Source: Spirogloea muscicola
Taxonomy: Eukaryota; Streptophyta; Zygnematophyceae; Spirogloeales; Spirogloeaceae
NCBI GenBank assembly: GCA_009602725.1
Contig: WELB01000028.1
Coordinates: 447,899 to 479,433 of the forward strand
Direction of reading: 5' to 3'
DNA length: 31,535 bases
The notes under the pieces were generated by a model that saw only the letters and a program-made list of their open reading frames with translations, made no database searches and was not told the origin of the DNA. This document shows, piece by piece, positions 20,680 to 29,276 of this stretch. Position numbers and translations under genes: made by a program. Position 1 is the first letter of the stretch. Every line of letters begins with the position of its first letter.

Positions 20680-21045
20680 CCTTCCTGCCACTGCTGCTGC
20701 CTCCCACTCCTCTAGCAGCTCCAGAAGTGGACGCAGGACGGGCCAACAAGGCCCCCAGCGGCACTTCCGGCCCTCCTATCCCCCTCCCTTATCCCTCCTG
20801 CCACTGCTGCTGCCCCACTCCTCTAGCAGCTCTAGCAGCGGACGCAGGACAGGTCGATAAGGCCCCCATTGACACTTCCAGCCCTCTTTTCCCCCCTCGC
20901 CATCCCTCCTGCCACTGCTGTTGCCCCACTCCTCTAGCAGCTCCAGAAACAGACACAGGACAGGTCGACAATGCCCTCATCGGCACTTCGGCCACTTCCT
21001 TCCCATCCCCGCCATCCCTCCTGCCACTGCTGCTGCTCCAACCGG
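20680..21045 (+). repeat. Tandem 111-bp minisatellite, three units
   Basis: The same landmark (GGACGCAGGA or its variant AGACACAGGA) occurs at 20729, 20840 and 20951, exactly 111 bases apart. Each unit contains CTGCCACTGCTGCTGCC, CTCCTCTAGCAGCTC, the landmark, a GTCGACAAGGCCCCCAT-like stretch and a C-rich run ending CCATCCCTC. Related single units are found at 19145, 19580 and, on the minus strand, at 23440-23585, always next to retroelement ends. Confidence 0.85.
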
Positions 21046-21289
21046 AGGAACAGTGGCCAGGCCCAACAGGGAAAGGGATTTCTTGTATTTGAAACAATCG
21101 AAGGCCACTATGGCCACCAGTAGCTGCTTCGTTTCTTCGTAGCTACTATGGCCAAGTACACAGGCAAAGCACATCAAATGACGTAGCCGCTAGCAACTAG
21201 CAGCTACTGGAGCTGCTGGAGAAGTAGGGCGGCAGCAGTGGCAGGCGAAGGAATGGGAGGGGAAAGGAGGGCCGGCAGAGCCCCTGGGG

Positions 21290-21657
21290 GCACGCGGTCG
21301 GCCAGGCGGCCCGGGGCAAGGAGCGAAAATATGCTGATCACCCGGTGGGGGATGAGTTCGCGGCCCTGGCGATGGATGTACACGGGGCTTTCGGCAGCCG
21401 CTGGCTGGATCTCATTCAGCGGCTTGCCCGCCAGGCCATTGACCGGCGGCCGGGTCTGCAAGGGGCGATGCCCGGCTTCAACGCCGCCGGGTCGCTCGCA
21501 CAAGTCTTCCGCATGCGCCTGGCCGTATCGCTTCAACGCTCCCTTGCCCACGCCGTCCACACGCGAGCAGGCCGTGCTATGGCTGGGCGGAGTGCCTCTT
21601 TCCCTGCAGCGAGCTACTCAGACCTGATGTTGCTCACTCGTGGGTACTGAGCATCCC
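21290..21657 (+). mobile_element. 5'-truncated LINE copy (C-terminal endonuclease part)
   Basis: The plus strand encodes DHPVGDEFAALAMDVHGAFG, LDLIQRLARQAIDRR, AAGSLAQVFRMRLAVSLQRS and SDLMLLTRGY, with TGA at 21648. A short deletion has removed part of the AAASGSRQ stretch. The stop is followed within about 15 bases by the truncated start of the next copy, so the two lie head to tail. Confidence 0.8.
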
Positions 21658-21662
21658 TCTGC

Positions 21663-23250
21663 ATCCATGATGGGCGGCCCATGCTGCAGCAGGCTGTGGT
21701 GGAGGTGGCGACCGGCTTGCTGCCTTTTCAGGTGGCGCTCCGCTCAGCTCAAGACGAGCTACTTGCGGAGCACCCTGCCCTCGCCGAGAGCGTGGTCCCG
21801 TTTGCCCATCTTGCCCACTCCCCCGACTCGCAAGCGCAGGCGCGGTACATGGCGGCAGTTGACAAGGCCTCCTTCACGGCCACGCTGCAGCTCCTCCCTC
21901 CCACAGACGTGCGAGGCCATGCTCGGCTGCTGTCGGCCGCCTCCCCTGGCGCGGCAGCCTGGCTGTCCGCGCTCCCCCTGTACGACGCCCTCAGGATGCC
22001 GGACGAACTCTTCCGTACGGCCACCCATCGCCTGTTGGGTCTTCCCCCGCCCTGTCTGCTTGGCGTGCTGCAGTGTGAGTGTGGGGAGCGGTCGACGGAC
22101 CCGGCGGAGCTAGCGGCGCATATCCTTCGCTGCGCCACTGGCGGCGAGCGCACAGCCGCTCACGACCTCCTCCGCGACGGTATGTTCGGCATCTTTCAGG
22201 AGGCCGGATACACAGTTGCGATGGAGAATACTTCTGTCATGCCCATCCTCCAGAGGGCCGACGGACTCCACACGCGCCGCGTCGACCTGGTGGCGTCCAC
22301 GACGGGCGGTGGCGGGCGCATCATTGCCGATGTGGTCACCACTGATGTGGTCGACCGCTCCAACCCGGGGCTTTCTGCCTCGCGGGCTGGCCACGCTGCG
22401 GCAAAGGCCGCTCGCAGCAAGGCGGCCAAACACGCCGACCACCCGGCTGCCGACGAGTTCGTCCCCCTGGCTGTGGACGTGCATGGGGCTCTCGGATCCC
22501 ACTGGCTCGACCTGTTGGCCAGGCTTGCACGGCGCGCTGTGTCCCGCAGGCGCGGTGAGCCGGCTGACTTCAACGCCGCTGGCTCGTGGGCTCAGGTGTA
22601 TCGTATGCGCTTGTCCGTCTCCCTCCAGCGGTCCATGGCCCACGCCTTGCATCTGCGTGCTGGCCGTGCTCTCGCTGCGGCCTCCGGCTTTCGTCAGGGG
22701 GATAGTTTACCGGCAGCTAGTCTGTCGGATGTGAGGCTCCTCACTCGTAACTACTAAGTGGTCCATCCTCCCCCATTCTGCCATAGCCTCTTCAGGCCCC
22801 GCAGTCGCTGCTTAGCTCGTAGTTTGGCCCCTTCGAACCTTGTCAATTCTTTTCGGGCTGGCTTCTCACAGCCCTTGCCCCCATTGGGAGAGCCACTTCT
22901 TCTGCATCGTCTATGTGTTCTGCATATTTTGTAGTGTAGTCCTTTTTCCGGCTCCTCTTTCTTTGGCTTTGGACATTGTCCATTCTTTTTTGGGCTGGCT
23001 TTGCCAGCCCCTTTTCTCTGGGGCGCGCACTTCTTTTGAGGGCCTATCCAGCGTCCGCTTCTGGAGCTGCTAGAGGATTGAGGCAGTTTCAGTGGCAGGA
23101 GAGAAGTGGCAAGTCCCACTGGGGGCAAGGGCTGTGAAAACCCAGCCCGAAAAGAATTGCCAGAGGTTCGAAGGGGCCAAATGACGGAGGGGCCTAAAAA
23201 GCGCTGATCAGCTACGAAGGGGCCTGAAGATGCTGTCAGACAGGATTGCA
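21663..23250 (+). mobile_element. Best-preserved LINE copy (RT C-terminal tail, CCHC, restriction-like endonuclease, 3' UTR)
   Basis: This copy keeps 358 open codons and about 490 bases of 3' UTR. It is truncated on the 5' side within the post-RT region, so it lacks the reverse-transcriptase catalytic core. The 3' UTR holds the tail from GGCCCCTTCGAACC (22828), a perfect hairpin GGGCTGGCTTTGCCAGCCC (22992-23010), a minus-strand minisatellite scrap (about 23045-23095) and an inverted tail copy (23108-23180). The element is directly followed by the 5S rRNA gene in opposite orientation. Confidence 0.8.
21681..22757 (+). CDS. C-terminal fragment of a LINE polyprotein with CCHC knuckle and restriction-like endonuclease
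   Basis: The fragment would encode the target-DNA-nicking end of a non-LTR retrotransposon polyprotein. Residues 1-128 are the post-RT linker (VVEVATGLLPFQVALRSAQ). A zinc knuckle has Cys132, Cys134, His147 and Cys151 (CX1CX12HX3C). HDLLRD (161-166) follows, as is usual in this clade. The endonuclease core shows RRVDL (199-203), then the ADVVTTD strand with Asp217, and AVDVHGAL (264-271), which fits the PD-(D/E)XK restriction-like type with Asp in the usual PD place. The C-terminus is a conserved SLQRSMAHALHLRAGRALA block ending LLTRNY. The frame has no stops, so decay is recent or selection persisted. The ATG at 21681 is an internal codon, since the real start was lost by truncation. Function now is unlikely without the RT core. 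Confidence 0.8.
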   Translation: MLQQAVVEVATGLLPFQVALRSAQDELLAEHPALAESVVPFAHLAHSPDSQAQARYMAAVDKASFTATLQLLPPTDVRGHARLLSAASPGAAAWLSALPLYDALRMPDELFRTATHRLLGLPPPCLLGVLQCECGERSTDPAELAAHILRCATGGERTAAHDLLRDGMFGIFQEAGYTVAMENTSVMPILQRADGLHTRRVDLVASTTGGGGRIIADVVTTDVVDRSNPGLSASRAGHAAAKAARSKAAKHADHPAADEFVPLAVDVHGALGSHWLDLLARLARRAVSRRRGEPADFNAAGSWAQVYRMRLSVSLQRSMAHALHLRAGRALAAASGFRQGDSLPAASLSDVRLLTRNY

Positions 23251-23270
23251 ATTCTTTTTTAAACGTTATT

Positions 23271-23386
23271 GATACGACATAAGGACTTCCCGGGAGGTCA
23301 CCCATCCCAGTACTATTCTCGCCCAAAGGAGCTTAACTTCAGAGTTCTGATGGGATCCGGTGTAGTGGCCCTGGTATGATCGTATC
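23271..23386 (-). rRNA. 5S ribosomal RNA gene
   Basis: Read on the minus strand, the 116 bases match plant 5S rRNA from end to end. The ends GATACGA and TCGTATC pair perfectly as helix I. CACCGGATCCCATCAGAAC and GAAGTTAAGC are present, as is the internal control region ending GATGGGTGACCTCCCGGGAA. RNA polymerase III with TFIIIA would transcribe it. No T4 or longer run lies directly downstream; only TTT follows about 7 bases past the 3' end, and the first TTTTT is about 70 bases away, inside retroelement sequence. It is a single copy here, with no neighbouring repeat unit. It could be a functional dispersed gene or a displaced copy. Confidence 0.95.
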
Positions 23387-23411
23387 GCGGCGGAAAATGG
23401 AAAAGGAGGGG

Positions 23412-23416
23412 ATATA
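23412..23416 (-). promoter_or_regulatory. TATA-like element upstream of the 5S gene
   Basis: TATAT lies at -30 to -26 relative to the first base of the 5S gene, and the base at -1 is C. Plant 5S genes are known to use a TATA-like box near -28 and a C at -1, so the 5' flank looks like a genuine promoter. Confidence 0.6.
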
Positions 23417-23439
23417 ACCGACGCAAATGCCGATCGGGG

Positions 23440-23585
23440 CATTGCCGACCTGTCCTGCTGGAGCTGCTGCATGAGGAGTGGGGCAGCAGTGGCAGGGAGG
23501 GATGGCATGGGTTTCCAGGGCCGGAAGTGCCGATGCCTTGTCGACCTGGCCTGCGTCCATTGCAGGAGCTGCTGTAGGAGTGGAT
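23440..23585 (-). repeat. Minus-strand minisatellite units
   Basis: Two diverged units about 106 bases apart read, on the minus strand, CTCCTACAGCAGCTCC, GGACGCAGGCCAGGTCGAC and AAGGCATCGGCACTTCC, matching the 111-bp array at 20680. They lie between the 5S gene and the LEA-like gene. A short LINE tail scrap (CCATTCTTTTGGGGCTGGC) follows at about 23750-23768. Confidence 0.65.
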
Positions 23586-23897
23586 GAAATGGCTCAGCTT
23601 GGCCTCACCTCATTCATGCTCACCGCGCGCCCTCCGTGCTTGGCGAGGAGCTCCTAGATTGCCAGGGTGTCAGCTGGTGATGCTATCAGTAATCCAATGG
23701 AAGTCATGAAATCAAAGAAATTTCTGAGGGGAAAAAGAAACAGCTCTGTCCATTCTTTTGGGGCTGGCTTAGATCAAGGCAGTGGGAGGCGGACCCGACA
23801 AAATTGAAGAAGGTCTGAAGGTCGAAAAGTCTGCAGCCCGGCGAGCGGGACGATTAGGCACACAAAACTCGTCGAGCCCGAGGCGGCAGCTGCGCGT

Positions 23898-24142
23898 GAC
23901 GCGTGGTACCGACGTGGCGCCATCACGGCGCAGCCAGCTGGCGCACCGACGCCAACATGCCACGTGTCCGTAAAGAGCGATCTGACTGGCCGCGGCGGCA
24001 AGTGGATCTAAATATCCAATACTCGGAGTCCGCGTGGTCACAGCCTCCTCTGCGAGTGGCGAGCGCGGCTCCACCGCGCCATTGAAGCAGCCCTGCCGCA
24101 GGCGACCGAAGAGGACCGCGCGTCCCGCTATCCCGACGTGGC
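23898..24142 (+). promoter_or_regulatory. ABRE-like motif cluster and TATA/CCAAT elements upstream of the LEA-like gene
   Basis: ACGTGGC occurs at 23912-23918 and again at 24136-24142, and ACGTGTC at 23962-23968; these are the core forms of the plant ABA-responsive element bound by bZIP factors. GACGCGTGG at 23898-23906 resembles the coupling element CE3. TAAATAT (24009-24015) followed by CCAAT (24016-24020) could be core promoter elements. The last ABRE-like motif may be in the 5' UTR. Chance occurrence in GC-rich DNA is possible, but four related motifs within 245 bases ahead of a LEA-like gene is suggestive. Confidence 0.5.
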
Positions 24143-24298
24143 GGCGGCCTCCTCCCCGCCGCTTCATCCGTAAGGCTCCGCCGTCCGCATTCACAAACCC
24201 CGGCTCAATTCTCGCCTCCCTCAATCCTTCTCCCTCCAGCGCCGCTCTCCCCGCCGCCTCCGCCGCCGCCCCCGCCGCCGCCACGCCCGCCATCCGCC

Positions 24299-25926
24299 AT
24301 GGCGGCCCTCTCCGCCGCCAGCCTCGTCGCCGCCCCCGCGGCGGCCTCCTCGTTCCTCTCCGGCAACCAGAAGGTACTTCACCGACCCTTTGCCCGCTTG
24401 TGCCTCTCCCCTTTGGCTCCAGGGGCCCCCAGTGCGAGCACGCCTCCATTACATGATGCAGTGCGGCCATTTCAGAAGAAAAGGCCTCGAGGGGCAAGGC
24501 TCTCAGGTTGGATGTCATATATCGTCAAGCACAATTCGTGAACACTGGCTCTGTTAGTTAGAGCATTGTGGAAGTTGCGCAATGAGAAACCAGTTTAACG
24601 AACTAGTGTGACACAAATTTAACATGTGTTGCTGCAGACTCTCCGCGTGAGGCAAGTGAAGCCGCAGGTGGGACCGCTCAGGACGTTTGTCCCCATTCGT
24701 GCTGAAGTGAGGACAGGAAGTGACCCGGTAAGTAGTCAAGTTCAATGACTTTGACGAATTTAAGTATTGGCTGTCAGCTTCAAAGAGCTTCCGAGTTGTG
24801 GGAGACGTTGTGCTTGTAGGTCACATTCTATGTAATGTCTCTGATGCATATCGTCTGTGCAACAATTGCAGGGCGGCATTGGAGATAAGTTGAAGAATGC
24901 TGCTGAGAAGGTGGCCGAGACTGTGGATGATGCAACTTCTGGACTGAAGGACGCCCTTTCCGACGCCCGTGGCACAATTAGGGAGTGAGTTATCGCAACT
25001 ACATACCTCCTTTCGGTCCAGCTGAGAATTGGGTCCTGCTCACTCCTCCTCAAGAGTGGCTGCATTGGTTGCTTGTCACTGGGACAGGTCGAGATTGGTA
25101 AGACTCCCCAGTTCCAACTTTGGCTAACTGTATTAAGTGGGACCACGAGCTGAAAGCTACCTGTAAGATAATGTGGTGACCAAACGAGCTGACTTAGGTG
25201 GTGCGGCCATGTCGGTGATCCTCAGTGAGGGGACTGGAAAGCCTAGGAATCAGATAACAGCCGCATTAGGTGATGCGGCCAAGGCGGCGATCATTGGCAA
25301 GGCAACTCAAGAAATCCGCAAACGCATAGGAGCTGAAGTAGGTGGTGCAGCCATGTCGGAGGTTGTGAAACGGGCAAGTGGAGCGATTGGAAATCGCTTA
25401 AAATCTGAAGTAGGTGGGACAAGTGGAGCAGTTGTGGACCGCTTGAAATCTGAAGTGGGTGATGCAATAATGTCGGTGATTAACAGTGAGGCAACTGGGA
25501 AGATCAGCGATCGTGTCTCTGGTGGCAAGGGTGAGGTTCGTGAGGTGACCATCGGGAGCAAGGAGAAGGACCCTAGCAGTTTGGCTGCTAATCTGGCAGT
25601 AAGTCGACTGGCCAGACTGTAGTTGCTCCTGTAATACACCGTATGTTGCACCTGTAACAGACTTGCGAATCTTTGTTGCCAATTGGTCAGACTGAGTATG
25701 CTTATACGGTTGAGCATACTAACTATGGTTTGCCATTGACTTGTCATGACTTGTCACTTGTGCTGTGCAGCAACAAGTTCAAGGAGCTGTAGAGAGTGTT
25801 ACCGACAAGTTGACAGGTGCAGAGAATGCAACCCGGGGCTTTGATGACCCTAACCAAAAGGGTGCCTTCACAACCCCCAACAGGGAAGCCAAGAAGCAAG
25901 CATGGGGTGACAAGCAGGCTCCTTAA
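24299..25926 (+). CDS. Plastid-targeted LEA-like protein with 24-residue repeats, five or six exons
   Basis: Exons: 24299-24373, 24638-24727, 24872-24984, probably 25057-25097, 25198-25598, 25771-25926, giving about 291 residues. The N-terminus (MAALSAASLVAAPAAASSFL, then RTFVPIRAEV) looks like a chloroplast transit peptide. The mature part is Ala/Lys/Glu/Asp-rich and amphipathic (GGIGDKLKNAAEKVAETVDD), followed by a repeat exon and a hydrophilic end (VESVTDKLTGAEN to KKQAWGDKQAP). This composition resembles group 3 LEA and algal chloroplast cryoprotectant proteins, which stabilise membranes and enzymes during drying or freezing; function is inferred. Exon 3 ends in phase 2 and exon 25198 needs phase 1, so a 41-base micro-exon (25057-25097, donor ATTG|GTAAGA) is invoked; it makes VEIGGAAMS, echoing AEVGGAAMS of the repeats. 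The alternative is an acceptor at 25225 omitting part of repeat 1. The upstream ABRE-like cluster fits stress induction. Confidence 0.78.
25197..25538 (+). repeat. 72-base (24-residue) tandem repeat inside the LEA-like gene
   Basis: The landmark GGTGGTGCGGCCATGTCGG or a variant occurs at 25197, 25269, 25341 and 25413, exactly 72 bases apart; a shorter unit (45 bases) leads to a last one at 25458. In protein terms the units are GGAAMSVILSEGTGK..., GDAAKAAIIGKATQE..., GGAAMSEVVKRASGA..., GGTSGAVVDRLKSEV and GDAIMSVINSEATGK.... The frame is kept, so the exon grew by in-frame duplication. Confidence 0.9.
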
Positions 25927-26820
25927 GCTTGTATACCTAGTGAATGTGAGTGGCATTACCTGCCCAGCTTTTGACATTTCTCAGGAGATTTTGTAAACTG
26001 TACATTATCAAGCCCTTCAGGACGGCTTGAGCAGAAGGCCAATCAGTCTCGATTGGCTGGCTCTGGCACTTTGGATTTTGATCATTTGATTTTCTATATG
26101 AAGTATTGATGTGCTTTAACTTAGAAAAGCTGGATCTCGATCTTGCAAATGTTGGAACATACCACGTACTTACCGTAAAGTTTCTTACCAGTAAATATAT
26201 GTGAGCGCTTTAAAACATGCAGTGTAGGAGGTTATGAACCTGCACAGATATGTTGAATGTCCAAGACTTGGGCATATTCTTGAGGTGGAATGATTGTTTG
26301 TAAATATTGATGTGAAGTGGCAATAATTGTTGCTGCCACTGCGTTTCACTGTTAGGAAGAGCAGAGCTGTAATAGACCATAACCACTTGAGTGTAGCAGG
26401 TCAAGTTCTGCCCTACTACACTCAGGTGGGTTTGATGGAGCACATTGGTAAACAATCTAGATAAGCTTGTTCAGATCTTTGCATTGCAATGAAGTAGCCA
26501 AAAGTTTTTCAAAACTGAGCAACCGCCATGAATAAGCCAGCCAGCTACTCACTCGGTCTAGTAACTACACCTGCAGCTAAGATAGGTGCTGAGAAGGTGC
26601 ATGTGAAACATGACATGTTCTCATTTTCGTTCTCAGCATGTTAGTAGCAACAATACTGACATCTGTAGTACTTGGATATTTGTGTATTGAAGTGTGACTT
26701 TGACATACTAAACAGTGACAAACGCTCCTTGATTATCAGCAACACCATCAATGGCAGGTTAATCTTATGAAACCTGTGGATCATGAGGTTACAATTATGC
26801 GAAATGCATAAAATGTGAGA
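25927..26820 (+). other. 3' UTR and flank of the LEA-like gene; no other gene seen
   Basis: The sequence becomes AT-richer after the TAA. TGTAA occurs at 25992-25996 and other candidates lie further on, but no AATAAA was placed with confidence. Short open frames on both strands have no recognisable content. Confidence 0.4.
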
Positions 26821-26824
26821 TCTA

Positions 26825-27125
26825 CGAAGGGGGGAGGGCTGCAAAAGGCCAGCCAGAAAAGAATAGACAATGTCTGAAGGTCTTAGCAAGCAATACATCA
26901 CACAGCACCACGAAGGATGCAAGCACCACGAAGGGGGATCGCTCAGTAAACCACAGTTAGCAGCCGTAATTCAACATATAAGCGGCAGCCGGAAGAGGTA
27001 GCTTCCAAATAGCAGCTTGAGGTCTGCAAAAGGTCATAAAAAAATGAAAAAGGTCCGAAGGAGACAGAACCAGTCTTCCTGCTGATAGCCAGAGGCGGCA
27101 GCAAGCTGCAGCTAACTGCTAGCTG
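26825..27125 (-). mobile_element. Minus-strand LINE tail scraps
   Basis: At 26830-26882 the minus strand reads as the tail (GACCTTCAGACATTGTCTATTC, in pieces, then CTGGCCTTTTGCAGCCC). Weaker matches continue to about 27125, including AAAAGGTCCGAAGG. No coding remnant is present. Confidence 0.55.
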
Positions 27126-27374
27126 GTCTACAGGCTGACGCCTCCAGAAGCGAACGGGACAGTCGCATGCGATACACCTGGGCTAGCGAGCAAGCGGCAC
27201 ATGTCATCTACTCGCCGTGCCGCCATCAGAACACCGTGCAGCGCGCAAACGGGTTCAAAGGGGCCAGTCACTGAAATCTGGACGCCCGTGGACGTCGATG
27301 TTCACTGGAGCGAGCTCGTCTCCTTCAATGGTCTGTGTACTAAAGCCTCCTGGCCACCGGCGGCTATGGCTGCT

Positions 27375-27600
27375 ACTTGCAAGCTTTTGAGGCCGAGGGT
27401 CCCTGATTTGGAGCAGTCAGCCACATCTGCACATCTGCCACATCTGCGATATTGCGTTGGCCCCCGCCTAACGTGGTAGCCACCACGGCGACCCTCCGTG
27501 TATGTGGTCCGTCAGTCCTGCTCTGGATGGGCATGATGGACGTACTCTCATTGGTCACATTATACCCCGCCTCCAGGCGTGCAGCAATCTGTTGATAAGC
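27375..27600 (-). mobile_element. Minus-strand LINE endonuclease fragment
   Basis: The minus strand encodes NESTSIMPIQSRTDGPHTRR, VAVVATTLGGG and IADV, matching ENTSVMPILQRADGLHTRRV and IADVV of the copy at 21681. The Asp of RRVDL is replaced (RRVAV), so the nuclease motif is lost, and the frame is disrupted on the 3' side. Confidence 0.7.
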
Positions 27601-28119
27601 TAAACTAATACTAAAGCTTGGAGATTACAACTGAATAGTCAGGACACAATTGGGGTAAGCCTATTTACAAATCAATCTGCGGCAAACGTTGTAAACGCCT
27701 TCGCTGGGAGTAGTTCAGCGTTTTCTGGCCCCTTCAGAATTGGTTTAAGTTTCCATTACTATTCTTTCTGTGTTTCGTCTGGGTGACTCTTTTCCAGCTG
27801 CAAGTTACTGACTCGGGATGAATAAGCTTCAATATGCTATTGTCACTTGCATAGCTGTGTGCGTTTGGCGCCTTTCAGCCCTTCGGACCTTGTCCATTTT
27901 CTGGGCAATGCCGCCCTCGTGATTTATACCTTTGCAGAGTCACAGTCTGTACACAGCATCTGCACCTGAGTGTGCGACAAATTGTATTGTGTTCGAAGAT
28001 TGATAAAGTGATGCCAGAATAGGTGTGACGGCTGAGAGAGATAGAGCCCTGATATAGTGACACTGATTGACATCATCAATAGCAGCGGCAGTGGCCTGCC
28101 TGACCTTGTTCATTCCTTC
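27601..28119. other. Non-coding stretch with LINE-tail scraps
   Basis: No gene is supported. Plus-strand scraps of the tail occur at about 27724-27745 (TTTTCTGGCCCCTTCAGAA) and 27880-27905 (CCCTTCGGACCTTGTCC). The rest shows nothing recognisable. Confidence 0.4.
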
Positions 28120-28210
28120 GGGCTCACGCAGTCCACACGGGCACCGGCCGCGCTATGGCTGCTGCCTCAGGGTCTCGGCTGAGTGCTTCTTTCCCAGCTT
28201 CGAGTTATTC
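28120..28210 (+). mobile_element. LINE coding-end scrap joined tail to tail with an inverted copy
   Basis: The plus strand has CGCAGTCCACACGGGCACC, then GCTGCTGCCTCAGGGTCTCGG and CTTCGAGTTATTCGA, matching 20405-20490. It stops abruptly inside the SYSD codons, where the conserved 3' terminus of the minus-strand copy begins (AGAAAGGGCTCGCCC). This is an insertion of one copy into another. Confidence 0.7.
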
Positions 28211-29230
28211 GAAGAAAGGGCTCGCCCATAGAAAAAGAGGGGCTAGCAAAGCCAGCCCAGAAAAGAATGAACAATGTCCGCAGGCCTCAAGGGCCACAAA
28301 ACATGCCCGGAAAGACTGAACTACACACCAAGACACGAAATGTTGCAGATGGATGCTCAGTAGCCACGAGTGAGCAACAGGAAATCAGAATAACTCGAAG
28401 CAGGAAAGGCGGCACTCTGCCGAGACCCTGAGGCAGCAGCCATAGCGCGGCCAGCGCGCGTGTTGAACGCATGAGCCAAAGAGCGCTGGAGCGAGACCGC
28501 CAGCCGCCAGCTGATTCGAAATACCTGAGCAAGGGAGCCGGCAGCATTGAAGCCGGGCGAACCCGGCCGCCGCTCGATGGCCTGCCGGGCAAGCCGCTGG
28601 AGGAGATCCAACTAGCCGCTGCCGAAGGCCCCGTGAACGTCAATGGCCAGGGCCGCGAAGTCATCGCCTGGAGGGTGGTCAGCATACTTGCGCTCCTTAC
28701 TCCGAGCCGCCAAAGCGACCGCGTGCCCAGCGAGCGTCGCCGACTTCGCGGGGTTGGCGGCGTCGACGCAATCTGCAGTCACCACACCTGCGATGATACT
28801 GGACCTCCGCCGGGCGGGATGGCAACTAAGGCAGCGCGTCGGGTGTGAAGCAGTCTGTCGGCGCCCCGCTGGATGGGCACGATTGTCGTATATTCCACTG
28901 CCACCTTGTAGCCGGCCTTCAGGAACACACCCTGCATGGCGTCGCGCTGGAGGTCGTGTGTACCGGTCCGCTTGCCCCCGTGCGCGCAGCGGAGCATATG
29001 GGCAGCCAGCGCCGCAGGGTCATCGTGGCGGGCACCGCACTCGCACTGTTGGACCCCGACGAGGCAGGGAGGGAGGAGGCCCAGGAGCCGGTGGACCGCC
29101 GTCCTGAAAACCTCGTCGGGTACTGTGAGCGCCGCGTAGATTGGGAGCGCTGATGACCACGCCGCTGGCCCGGGGTAATGAATGCGGCTGCTGATATTAA
29201 AAGAGCGGCTGTGAAAGCCAGCCAGATGCA
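28206..29230 (-). mobile_element. Minus-strand LINE copy with CCHC, endonuclease and 3' UTR, inactivated
   Basis: On the minus strand the order is SALPIYAALTVPDEVFRTAV, the knuckle CECGARHDDPAALAAHMLRC, the HDLQRD block, LLHTRRAAL (the Asp of RRVDL lost), then AGVVTADCVDAANPAKSATL, AIDVHGAFGSG and the end SDFLLLTRGY. A TAG replaces the Trp of SGWLDLLQ at about 28607-28612, and there are frame changes at about 28500-28800. The 3' UTR has the hairpin (GGGCTAGCAAAGCCAGCCC on plus, 28240-28258) and ends at the GGGCGAGCCC motif. Confidence 0.78.
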
Positions 29231-29276
29231 TACAGGTGATCTTGACGGAGCCACAGGCTAGGCAGACAGGGCGCTC

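Noticed and set aside
23271-23386. Cassandra-type TRIM retrotransposon carrying a 5S sequence
   Set aside because: No flanking LTR duplication, primer-binding site or second 5S copy was seen, and a plant-like 5S promoter lies upstream.
23769-24518. 249-codon minus-strand frame
   Set aside because: It is antisense to the promoter, exon 1 and intron 1 of the LEA-like gene and is Arg/Gly/Ala low-complexity.
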